Source of the DNA: Roseateles sp. SL47
GTDB lineage: Bacteria > Pseudomonadota > Gammaproteobacteria > Burkholderiales > Burkholderiaceae_C
Length of the DNA stretch: 64,000 nt
NCBI RefSeq assembly: GCF_026625885.1
Contig: NZ_CP113068.1
Span: 5,456,001 to 5,520,000 of the forward strand
Direction: 5' to 3'
A model generated the notes under the pieces. The model was not told where the DNA came from and did not search any database. It was given only the letters and a program-made list of their open reading frames with translations. This document shows positions 17,410-24,775 of the stretch, piece after piece. Position 1 is the first letter of the stretch, and each line of letters starts with the position of its first letter. The position numbers and the translations under genes were made by a program.

Positions 17410-18690
17410 TCAGGTCATCCAGACCGTGCCCGCATGAAGCAGCAAACCGATGGCGCCCCCCACCAGGGTGCCATTGAGCCGGATGAACTGCAGGTCGCGT
17501 CCGATGCTGAGTTCGATCTGACGAACCAGGCGGCGGTCGTCCCACGACTTCACCGTCGAGGCGATATGCTCGGTCACACCGCTGCGCATCTGGGCCACCA
17601 GCGCGCTGGCGGTGGACAGCACATGGTCATTGATCGCCTGGGTCAGCGATTCATCACGCCCCAGGCGTTGCGAGAGCGATGCCAGGGAATGCCCGAGATG
17701 ACGCATCAGCGCGGACTCGTCGCGTCGGATGTCGGCCTCGATGCTGGCCCGCACCTCCAGCCACAAGCCGTCGAGATAACTGCGCACGTCTTCACTCTGC
17801 ACCACGCGATTCTTGAGCGCGTTGATGTCTTGCGCAAAGCCCTCATCGCCTCGCATGCGTGCGATGAAGTCATGGATCCAGGCGTCAAATTCACGGCGGA
17901 CGGTGTGCTCCGGATGGGCCAACGCCTCCTGCACTTCTTCCACCAACTGCAGCGCGAGCTTGTCCGACAAGCTGTCGGCCATCTTGTCCACGCTGGACAG
18001 GGCATCCACCACCGATGTCACCTTGGGCCACTGCGCACGGGAGAATTTCACCAAGCGTGCGGCGACCAGCGCGCGGACTTCAGGCGTGGCGAGGTAGTCG
18101 CGCAGTTTTCCGAGCGCCCCGTCCAGCACCTGCTGGTGGCGGCCGGCATCCGTGAGTACATCCAGCACGCTGGCCGCCGTGGCGGTGGCATTCCAGGCCA
18201 TGGCACGCCGCATGAGGAAGTCCCCCATGGCGCGGCGAACAGCGTCTTCGTTCAGCAGCGAGAGCGCTTCCAACGCCATGCTGCGGACGGAGGCGGTGAC
18301 TTTGGCCTGATGCTCGGGCTGCGACAGCCATTCACCCAGGCGCTGAGCCGGGTTGAACACCTGAAGTTTCTTCAGCAGCATGTCCGGATGGAGGAAGTTG
18401 TCGCGGACGAATGAGGCCAGGCTGTCGGCGATGCGATGTTTGCCTTGCGGAATCAAGGCGGTGTGGGGAATGGGCAGGCCCAAAGGGTGCCGAAACAGCG
18501 CGGTCACGGCAAACCAGTCGGCCAGACCGCCCACCGTGGCCGCTTCGCAAAAGGCCTTGAACCAGGCCCAACCGCCCTTCCCGCCCATGGCCACACTCAC
18601 CGCGAGGCCTGCCAATGCCAGCAGCAGGACCGCCAGGGCGGCCAGTTGCATGCGGCGAAGATGTGGGTGGCGGGGATCCGCAGGGGTCAT
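17410..18690 (-). CDS. DUF445 family membrane protein (YjiN-like)
   Basis: A 426-aa protein with a transmembrane helix near the N-terminus (LAALAVLLLALAGLAVSVAM), the family's conserved GLADWFAVTALFRHPLGLPIPHT-type segment, and KHRIADSLASFVRDNFL. A long helical central region follows, with a second hydrophobic segment at the C-terminus (GTLVGGAIGLLLHAG). DUF445 proteins are inner-membrane proteins of unknown function. ATG 18690 is chosen; further upstream frames run into the next gene. Confidence 0.88.
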   Translation of the reverse strand: MTPADPRHPHLRRMQLAALAVLLLALAGLAVSVAMGGKGGWAWFKAFCEAATVGGLADWFAVTALFRHPLGLPIPHTALIPQGKHRIADSLASFVRDNFLHPDMLLKKLQVFNPAQRLGEWLSQPEHQAKVTASVRSMALEALSLLNEDAVRRAMGDFLMRRAMAWNATATAASVLDVLTDAGRHQQVLDGALGKLRDYLATPEVRALVAARLVKFSRAQWPKVTSVVDALSSVDKMADSLSDKLALQLVEEVQEALAHPEHTVRREFDAWIHDFIARMRGDEGFAQDINALKNRVVQSEDVRSYLDGLWLEVRASIEADIRRDESALMRHLGHSLASLSQRLGRDESLTQAINDHVLSTASALVAQMRSGVTEHIASTVKSWDDRRLVRQIELSIGRDLQFIRLNGTLVGGAIGLLLHAGTVWMT

Positions 18691-18715
18691 GGGCCTCGTT
18701 CGGAACAGGTGGACG

Positions 18716-19564
18716 TCAGGGGGATGCGGCGGCATCTGCCAGAGAGGGATCGATCCTACCGCCGACGACAGCAGGCGCTTTGAGCCGGTCGGCTTCGTGC
18801 GACAGACCTTCCGCATGATGGGCTGCGGTGTGTAACACCGAAAACTGCCGGCTCAACCAGGTGAGGGTTCCCGCCTGGACGCCGAGCAGCGCGAGCAACG
18901 TGACCAACGCCCAGCTCCGCAAGGACGCAGACATCTTGTGCAGGTCAGTACGAAGCTCGGCCATGTCTGTCTTGGTCTGAAGCGACAGTTGGGCCATGTC
19001 CGCCTTGGTCTGCTGCGACAGCTGCGCAATCTCAAACTTGGTTTCCTGCGACAGCTTCTCCAGGTCGGTCTTGGTCTGCTGCGAGAGTTGTGCAATCTCG
19101 GTCTTGGTCTGCTGCGAGAGTTGCGCAATCTCGGTATTGGTCTGCTGCGACAGCTGCGCAATCTCCGCTTTGGTCTGCTGCGACAGCTGCGCGATCTCCG
19201 CCTTGGTCTGCTGCGACAGCTGCGCGATCTCCGCCTTGGTCTGCTGCGACAGCTGCGCGATCTCAAACCTGGTTTCCTGCGCCAACTGAGCAATCTCAGC
19301 CTTGGTCTCCTGAGACAGCTGTGCAATCTCAGCCTTGGTCTCCTGAGACAGCTGTGCAATCTCGGCCTTGGTCTCCTGAGACAGCTGTGCAATCTCGGCC
19401 TTGGTCTCCTGAGACAGCTGTGTAATCTCGGCCTTGGTCTGTTGCGCCAGTCGATCAACATCAGCCTTGGTCGCCAAGGCAAGGATTTCCAGATCGGCCT
19501 TGGTGGCCAGTGTGGGGATCACAGCGTCCCACTTGGTTTCCAGCGTCGTCAAACGGTTCTCCAT
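18716..19564 (-). CDS. Coiled-coil membrane protein built from 17 eleven-residue repeats
   Basis: A 282-aa protein. After a short head (MENRLTTLETKWDAVIPTLA) come 17 tandem 11-residue units with consensus TKAEIAQLSQ(Q/E), at about residues 21-207. One hydrophobic helix follows (WALVTLLALLGVQAGTLTWL, about 216-235), then a ~45-residue tail. Eleven-residue periodicity favours a right-handed hendecad coiled coil. A long rod anchored near its C-terminus, as in DUF1640-like proteins, is the likely architecture. Function is unknown. It lies 25 bp before the DUF445 gene on the same strand, so the two may be co-transcribed. Confidence 0.8.
   Translation of the reverse strand: MENRLTTLETKWDAVIPTLATKADLEILALATKADVDRLAQQTKAEITQLSQETKAEIAQLSQETKAEIAQLSQETKAEIAQLSQETKAEIAQLAQETRFEIAQLSQQTKAEIAQLSQQTKAEIAQLSQQTKAEIAQLSQQTNTEIAQLSQQTKTEIAQLSQQTKTDLEKLSQETKFEIAQLSQQTKADMAQLSLQTKTDMAELRTDLHKMSASLRSWALVTLLALLGVQAGTLTWLSRQFSVLHTAAHHAEGLSHEADRLKAPAVVGGRIDPSLADAAASP
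18944..19504 (-). repeat. 33-bp tandem repeats inside the coiled-coil gene
   Basis: Seventeen in-frame 33-bp units encode the 11-residue repeats. Central units (for example four around 19150-19290 and four around 19290-19420) are nearly identical at DNA level, which implies recent expansion or homogenisation. Copy number could vary between strains. Confidence 0.92.
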
Positions 19565-19722
19565 GTACTGCTCCTGCGCCCGCAGGCACCGCGGCCGGGT
19601 CTTGAAGGCGCCCCGCACCGGCACGCCACGGTCCAAATTGGATACCGTTTGGGCCGCACATGGATGGTTGTCAATTTGCTCAGAAGTCCATTTGCATCAA
19701 AGTTACTTCGGGTTGACGCTGC

Positions 19723-21111
19723 TCAGAATCCAAACGCCAACCGCAGCCCGCCCCAGTGGCGGCCGGCCACCGTGATGGGCGCGGACGCCTCCTTGAGCAG
19801 CACGAACTGTCCGCCCCCCATGTCACGCCGATAGGTCTGCAACAGGAAGGGCCGCTGATTGCGCGCCGAGGCCAACCCCGTCCGATCATTGAAGATGCGG
19901 CGGTATCGGCTGTTGGCCGTGTTCCAGGCGGTTTCCCCCGGCCGTTGCGGATGGCAGTAACGCTTGTTGTGGGTCGGCACATAGCCATTGCGGTCCACCG
20001 CAATGCAGAACACCACCTTCTCGGAGAAGGTCAGCATGCGTTCCTGGACCTGCGGGAACAGTTGGTCCGCCAGGTCGGTGAAGCGAGTGCGGTGCTGCTG
20101 TGGATCCGTGCCGGGAATGGGCTGATAGGCCTCGTCAAACAATCCTGCGGCATCGATGCGCCGTTCGGCCAGCGCCAGCGCGAGCAGGGCCGACATCTCT
20201 GCGGCCGCCTGCTGGGCCGCTTCGATGTAAGGCGTGTCGTCCACCGGCACGCCGCTGGATGCGATTTGCTCGATCATCTGTTCGGACAGACGAAGAAAGC
20301 GGTCGCTGCAGGCAAAGGCCGATTCCAGCCGGTGCATGGCCTGTTGAATCTCCTGCCCCAGTTCTCCGGAGCGCGCCACCAATTGCTGGGTGGTGGCCTG
20401 GCTTTGCTGGGCAGACCGGGCGATCAGGTCCACATCGGCTTCCACGTCGGCAAATGCCCGGTGGATGGTGCTTTGCGGCGCTCCGTGCTGGCTGCCGTCG
20501 ACCCGCAACTCGCGGCTAAAGGCCTCGATGCGGCTGTCCAGCGTCCCGACCGTGCCCATGATGGCCTTGGAGGAGGCTTCCACCTGAGCCGCCAAATCCT
20601 TCACCGCATCGGCCACCACACCAAAACCGCGGCCGGCTTCGCCCGCACGCCTGGCTTCGACCGAAGCATTAAAGGCCACCAGTCGGGTCTGCAGCGCAAT
20701 CCGGGTGATGTCCGAGGCCGCGCCCGATACCTGCCGCAACGTGGCCACGATGCCACCGACTTCGTCGCCTACGCCGGCCAGCGCCACACGCGCACGGCCA
20801 ACGGCTTCGCGGGTCTGCGAGGTGGATTGATTGATGGCGTCCTGCGCATGCCGGACCTCATCCAGCTCGGTGCCTAGCGCCTGCATGGCCTGGGCCTGGG
20901 ACAACACCACTTTCTGGGTGTCTTCGAGCAGCCCGCGGACCTCCGCCGCGTCCCGCCCCAGGCGCGAAACGCCGCCGGAGAGCTCGCGGACCACACGGGT
21001 GGTCTGCTGGCCGTTGTGAATGCCTCCGTCGGCCGTACCCGGTACGGTCGAGCTCGCGTCTGGCGTGCCGCCTTGTTTCAGGGCACGCCGGCGCCATGTC
21101 TCCCACATCAC
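19723..21111 (-). CDS. Soluble methyl-accepting chemotaxis protein with C-terminal sensory domain
   Basis: A 462-aa protein with no transmembrane segment. The chemoreceptor signalling domain lies in the N-terminal half (ITRIALQTRLVAFNASVEAR, AGEAGRGFGVVADAVKDLA). It matches the hairpin-tip region of MCPs, although the tip shows variant residues. The C-terminal ~150 residues look like a Cache/PAS-like ligand domain: VFCIAVDRNGYVPTHNKRY, RYRRIFNDRTGLASA, then APITVAGRHWGGLRLAF. Order is reversed relative to classical receptors, giving a cytoplasmic sensor. The start has a strong AAGGAG nine bases upstream. Its ligand is unknown. Confidence 0.88.
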   Translation of the reverse strand: MMWETWRRRALKQGGTPDASSTVPGTADGGIHNGQQTTRVVRELSGGVSRLGRDAAEVRGLLEDTQKVVLSQAQAMQALGTELDEVRHAQDAINQSTSQTREAVGRARVALAGVGDEVGGIVATLRQVSGAASDITRIALQTRLVAFNASVEARRAGEAGRGFGVVADAVKDLAAQVEASSKAIMGTVGTLDSRIEAFSRELRVDGSQHGAPQSTIHRAFADVEADVDLIARSAQQSQATTQQLVARSGELGQEIQQAMHRLESAFACSDRFLRLSEQMIEQIASSGVPVDDTPYIEAAQQAAAEMSALLALALAERRIDAAGLFDEAYQPIPGTDPQQHRTRFTDLADQLFPQVQERMLTFSEKVVFCIAVDRNGYVPTHNKRYCHPQRPGETAWNTANSRYRRIFNDRTGLASARNQRPFLLQTYRRDMGGGQFVLLKEASAPITVAGRHWGGLRLAFGF

Positions 21112-21197
21112 AGCCGCTCCTTATGGCTCCCGGGCCGCCCACGGCAGGCGGCTTCTTCAAGAGCTGATGGGCCTGTCTTTCCTGTCTCTCGCGCAAT

Positions 21198-21269
21198 CGC
21201 CGGTTTCGCCGGTTTCGCCGGTTTCGCCGGTTTCGCCAAGGTCGCCGGTTTCGCCCTGTTCGCCTTGTT
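21198..21269. repeat. 9-bp tandem repeat CGCCGGTTT
   Basis: Four perfect CGCCGGTTT units (21198-21233) are followed by four more units of the same phase with changes at the middle bases (to 21269). They lie in the 260-bp gap between the chemoreceptor start and the end of fliA. No gene is supported in the gap. Confidence 0.85.
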
Positions 21270-21371
21270 CAACTTCTATGGCTTGGGGGACTTCTCCGGC
21301 GTCGTTGGCCTGAGCTTCGGCAAGATCCAGGCCCGGGGGATGCGAAACCGCTGCATCCCCTGCGGCTTCTT

Positions 21372-22085
21372 TTACCAGTCGCGCAGCTTGACGCGCAAGC
21401 GGGCAATCGCCTGACTGTGGAGTTGGCAGACGCGAGATTCGGTCACCTTCAACACTGCAGCGATTTCCTTGAGGTTCATGTCGTGCTCGTAATACATCGA
21501 CATGACATACCCCTCGCGTTCTGGCAGGTTTTTAATGGCCTCCACCAGCGCCTCACGCATGCGGTGGTCCCGCAGCATGCTCATCGGGTCAGCGGTGTCG
21601 TCGCCGACGTGGCGGTCGAGGTAATCGTCGTCGCCATCGTCGCCCGAGATGTCTTCGAGATACACCAGTTGCGTGCCACGCACCTTGGAGAGCATGTCCT
21701 GGTATTCCACCAGGCTGATGCCCATCTCCTGGGCGATCTCGGATTCCTGGGGCGCACGGCCGAGCTTTTGCTCCAGCTTGTGCACGGCGGATTCAATGGA
21801 GCGCTGCTGGCGGCGGCTGCCGCGGCTCATCCAGTCGGACCCACGCAGCTCGTCGAGCATGGCGCCGCGGATGCGCTGCGTGGCGAAAGTTTCGAATTGC
21901 ACGCCCTGGGCGGTGTCGAAGCGCGACAACGCATCGGTGAGACCGATCAGGCCGACCTGGATGAGGTCGTCCAGTTCCACATTGGCCGGCAGCTTGGCGA
22001 TCATCTGGTGCGCCAGGCGTCGCACCAGCGGGCTGTACTGGCGGATCAGCGTGTTGTTGTCGAGTTGGCCCTTGGCGGTATACAT
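21372..22085 (-). CDS. fliA: Flagellar sigma factor FliA (sigma-28)
   Basis: A 237-aa protein with sigma-70 family regions 2 (LIRQYSPLVRRLAHQMIAKL, DDLIQVGLIGLTDAL, FETFATQRIRGAMLDELR), 3 and 4 (LPEREGYVMSMYYEHDMNLKEIAAVLKVTESRVCQLHSQA). It directs RNA polymerase to class III flagellar promoters; several candidates are marked in this window. ATG 22085 is preceded by TTGGAGACGAGC. It lies downstream of the flhF and fleN-like genes, as in related betaproteobacteria. It is the last gene of the leftward flhA-flhF-fleN-fliA group. Confidence 0.98.
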   Translation of the reverse strand: MYTAKGQLDNNTLIRQYSPLVRRLAHQMIAKLPANVELDDLIQVGLIGLTDALSRFDTAQGVQFETFATQRIRGAMLDELRGSDWMSRGSRRQQRSIESAVHKLEQKLGRAPQESEIAQEMGISLVEYQDMLSKVRGTQLVYLEDISGDDGDDDYLDRHVGDDTADPMSMLRDHRMREALVEAIKNLPEREGYVMSMYYEHDMNLKEIAAVLKVTESRVCQLHSQAIARLRVKLRDW

Positions 22086-22108
22086 GCTCGTCTCCAAGAC
22101 CAGGACAC

Positions 22109-22927
22109 TCAGTGAGGCGACACCTGCGCGCGACGGGCGGGCGGCTGCCACATCGGGCGCGGGCGCAGGGGCATGGCTTCGGCGGCACTGTCGAGCGCGG
22201 CGCCCGGCACCGAGGCCAGGAGCAGTTCACGCGCCATGTGCCGCAATTCAGGGGTGAGCGGCGCAGTGACGGGCTGCTTCGGATCCAGGCAGCTCCACTC
22301 CCGCAGCACCGCACCGAGGAAGCCATCCCCGCAGCTGGACAGCTGCTGGGCAATGCGTTCAGCCAGCCGCAGTTGCGGCGAACAGGCCAGCAGCAGGCTG
22401 TAGACCATCAGGCCGGCACGTTGGGTCAGCCACTTCATGCCGGCATAGGCATGGGTGACGCTCTGGACATCGGTATCGGCCAGCAGCACCGGGCGCACTT
22501 CCCGAGACACCAGGACCCGGGAGAGCTCTGCAGCACTCGCATGCAGGAGCACCACATCCGCAAATGGCGCGGCATCGGTCACGGCTTCCAGGAACTGTGC
22601 GGCCGAGCCATGCGCATTGATGTAGCGCAGCGGCAGGCCCCGCGCGGCGAGGAAGGACACCTTGGCCGACAGCGGCTCCACGCAGGCAGCCAGATCGACC
22701 GCTGCGAGTTCCGATGCTGCGGCGGCTTGCTCGCCGGCATCCACGACCAAGGTATGGAGGCCCAACTCGCCGAAGGCGGCGCACAGGCCTTCCAGCAAGG
22801 CCCCGCTGCCGACCACATGCGGGTTGCTCACCACCGGCACCACACGAACGCGGGCGGTGGCAAACAGTCGACGCAGGCCGTCGGCCTGGTCCTTGGGCGC
22901 ATTGCTGAGGCTCATCGGGTCGCGCAT
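22109..22927 (-). CDS. FleN/FlhG-like protein with degenerate nucleotide-binding loop
   Basis: A 272-aa protein in the position of flhG/fleN, between flhF and fliA. The fold pattern is MinD/ParA-like: an initial strand (VRVVPVVSN), a following helix (GALLEGLCAAFGELGLHTLVVDAG), and later the strand-loop VVLLHASAAELSRVLV. The deviant Walker A box KGGxGKT expected in MinD proteins is replaced by SNPHVVGSGALL with no Lys pair, so ATP binding is doubtful. True FlhG controls flagellar number by stimulating FlhF GTPase. Here it may be a regulatory pseudo-ATPase. Alternative start Met5. Confidence 0.72.
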   Translation of the reverse strand: MRDPMSLSNAPKDQADGLRRLFATARVRVVPVVSNPHVVGSGALLEGLCAAFGELGLHTLVVDAGEQAAAASELAAVDLAACVEPLSAKVSFLAARGLPLRYINAHGSAAQFLEAVTDAAPFADVVLLHASAAELSRVLVSREVRPVLLADTDVQSVTHAYAGMKWLTQRAGLMVYSLLLACSPQLRLAERIAQQLSSCGDGFLGAVLREWSCLDPKQPVTAPLTPELRHMARELLLASVPGAALDSAAEAMPLRPRPMWQPPARRAQVSPH

Positions 22928-23110
22928 GGGCTGCTCTGTATTTCTGCTTGTCCGTTACCGGAAGTGTCGCTGTGAGTGCCGAATCCCCAGACTGAATTGA
23001 ACGGGGAAATCACCCTGCTTTTCAAGTCCATCCCCCGGGCGACCGGAGGGCGTTTGCGCACTAGTGCCAAAGGTGTGTCCCACCCGTGAGCGACAGGCGC
23101 CGCTGGACAT

Positions 23111-24775
23111 TCAGTTCATCCCCATCGATGGCACCGCTCCCGCCGCAGCACCGGGCACCGAGCCGGCGGCAAAGATCAGGTTCACATCCGAGGCATCCAT
23201 GCGCCAGGCCGAAGGGCCGTTGCTGCGCAGGGCACGCTGCACCAGGGCCTGCGACGACAGGCGATGCCAATCTTCCGGCACGCGCTGGCCGTTGGCCACG
23301 CCCAGCACCCGCAGCTTGTGACGAATCACCGTATCCAGCGCCGGAGCCAGCTTCACCGCCTCGTCGATCTTGGACAGGATCACGCCCTGGGCTTCGCTGC
23401 CGCGCCAGGCCTGGACCACGTCTTCAATGGTTTCGCCTTGCTGAGCAGCATTCACCACCAGAATGCGCTTGATGCTCTTGTGGGCCAGCATGTCCAGCAG
23501 CTCGGCCGTGCGGCTGTCCCGCTGGGCGGTGCCCGCCGTGTCGATCAGCACCATCTTCTTGCCGGCCAGCAGGTCCAGCAGATCCTCCAGGGAGGCACGG
23601 TCATGGGCGGTATGCACCGGCACGCCCAGGATGCGGCCATAGGCACGCAGCTGTTCATGGGCGCCGATCCGGTAGGCATCCAGGGTGATCAGCCCGAGTT
23701 GGCTGGCACCGTATTTGGTGGCAAATGCAGCGGCGATCTTGGCGGTGGTGGTGGTCTTGCCCACGCCGGTGGAGCCGATCAGGGCAAACACCCCACCCTG
23801 GTCTTCCAGCGGAGGCATCTGTTCAGCCGTGGCGACGTTGCGTGACAGCACATTGGCCGCCCAGGCGCTCCATTCAGATTCTTCAGCGGCCTGTGCCGGC
23901 AGGCCCTCGACCAGCTTGCGCACCAGGGCCGGCGAAAAACCGGCATCCAGCAGCTTCTGGGTGAGGCGCGCCTGGGTCGGCTGGCGCTGCAGCTTTTCCA
24001 TGAAGGCCAGGGCGCCGAAGCGCTCTTCGATCAGGCCCTTCATGGCGCGCAATTCGGTCATCATTTCCTGCTCGCGGCGCGCCGGCATGCTGTCGATGGT
24101 CGGCACGCCGAAGCCCCCCAGGTCCGGGCTGTGCATGGGCGCATGGTTGACGCGGATCTCGTCACGCAGCACGGGGGGAACGATGCGCTGCTGGGGTTGG
24201 GAATGGGAATGGGCAGGCTCCGGGGCATATGCCGACGACTGGTCCACCCGGCGGGCGCCCAGGGTCTGCATGGCGCTGCGGGCGCGCTGGTCGCGGGCGG
24301 CGATCATCGACGCCACCGATTCCTGCATCGGCGCCGGGGCCGGCGCCTCCATCATCGGGTCGGGCAGGCCGTTGATCTCGGCCGCACGGCGCTTGAGCAT
24401 GCGTTCGCGCACATAGTCCTGGAAGGACAAGGTGCTCATGGCCATGGCATTGACGTCGTCCCCGATGGACGGCGGCTGGCTGTTGGCAAAGCCCGGCTCC
24501 TGGCGCTGGGTCGAGAGGCGTTGCTTGACCGCCTGCCGCGGCTGCGCTTCGGCAGCGCGGGCAGAGGCCTGAGGGGCCTGGCGCGGCGCGGCGACGCGTG
24601 GTGCGGAAGCGGCCACACGCTCGATCTGCGACATGCCTTCGGGCGCCATGGCCAGCACCTCCACCCCTTCGGGGCAAGGCTTGTTGGACAGCACCACAGC
24701 ATCGTCGCCAAAAGCCTGGCGGACCAGGTTCATGGCTTCGCGGGTGTTGCGGGCAGTAAATCGCTTGACGTTCAT
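23111..24775 (-). CDS. flhF: Flagellar placement GTPase FlhF
   Basis: A 554-aa SRP-type GTPase. The N-terminal B domain (MNVKRFTARNTREAMNLVRQ) is followed by a long disordered linker, an N domain of helices and the G domain with ALIGSTGVGKTTTTAKIAAA, LITLDAYRIGAHEQL, VLIDTAGTAQRD and LSKID. FlhF recruits early flagellar components to the cell pole. Its ATG overlaps the flhA stop (ATGA), so translation is coupled. The sequence ends in a Gly/Ala/Pro-rich tail. Confidence 0.97.
   Translation of the reverse strand: MNVKRFTARNTREAMNLVRQAFGDDAVVLSNKPCPEGVEVLAMAPEGMSQIERVAASAPRVAAPRQAPQASARAAEAQPRQAVKQRLSTQRQEPGFANSQPPSIGDDVNAMAMSTLSFQDYVRERMLKRRAAEINGLPDPMMEAPAPAPMQESVASMIAARDQRARSAMQTLGARRVDQSSAYAPEPAHSHSQPQQRIVPPVLRDEIRVNHAPMHSPDLGGFGVPTIDSMPARREQEMMTELRAMKGLIEERFGALAFMEKLQRQPTQARLTQKLLDAGFSPALVRKLVEGLPAQAAEESEWSAWAANVLSRNVATAEQMPPLEDQGGVFALIGSTGVGKTTTTAKIAAAFATKYGASQLGLITLDAYRIGAHEQLRAYGRILGVPVHTAHDRASLEDLLDLLAGKKMVLIDTAGTAQRDSRTAELLDMLAHKSIKRILVVNAAQQGETIEDVVQAWRGSEAQGVILSKIDEAVKLAPALDTVIRHKLRVLGVANGQRVPEDWHRLSSQALVQRALRSNGPSAWRMDASDVNLIFAAGSVPGAAAGAVPSMGMN

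Noticed and set aside
18944..19504. Regular 33-bp repeats considered as a CRISPR array
   Set aside because: Repeats are contiguous without unique spacers, are in frame, and encode an 11-residue coiled-coil motif.
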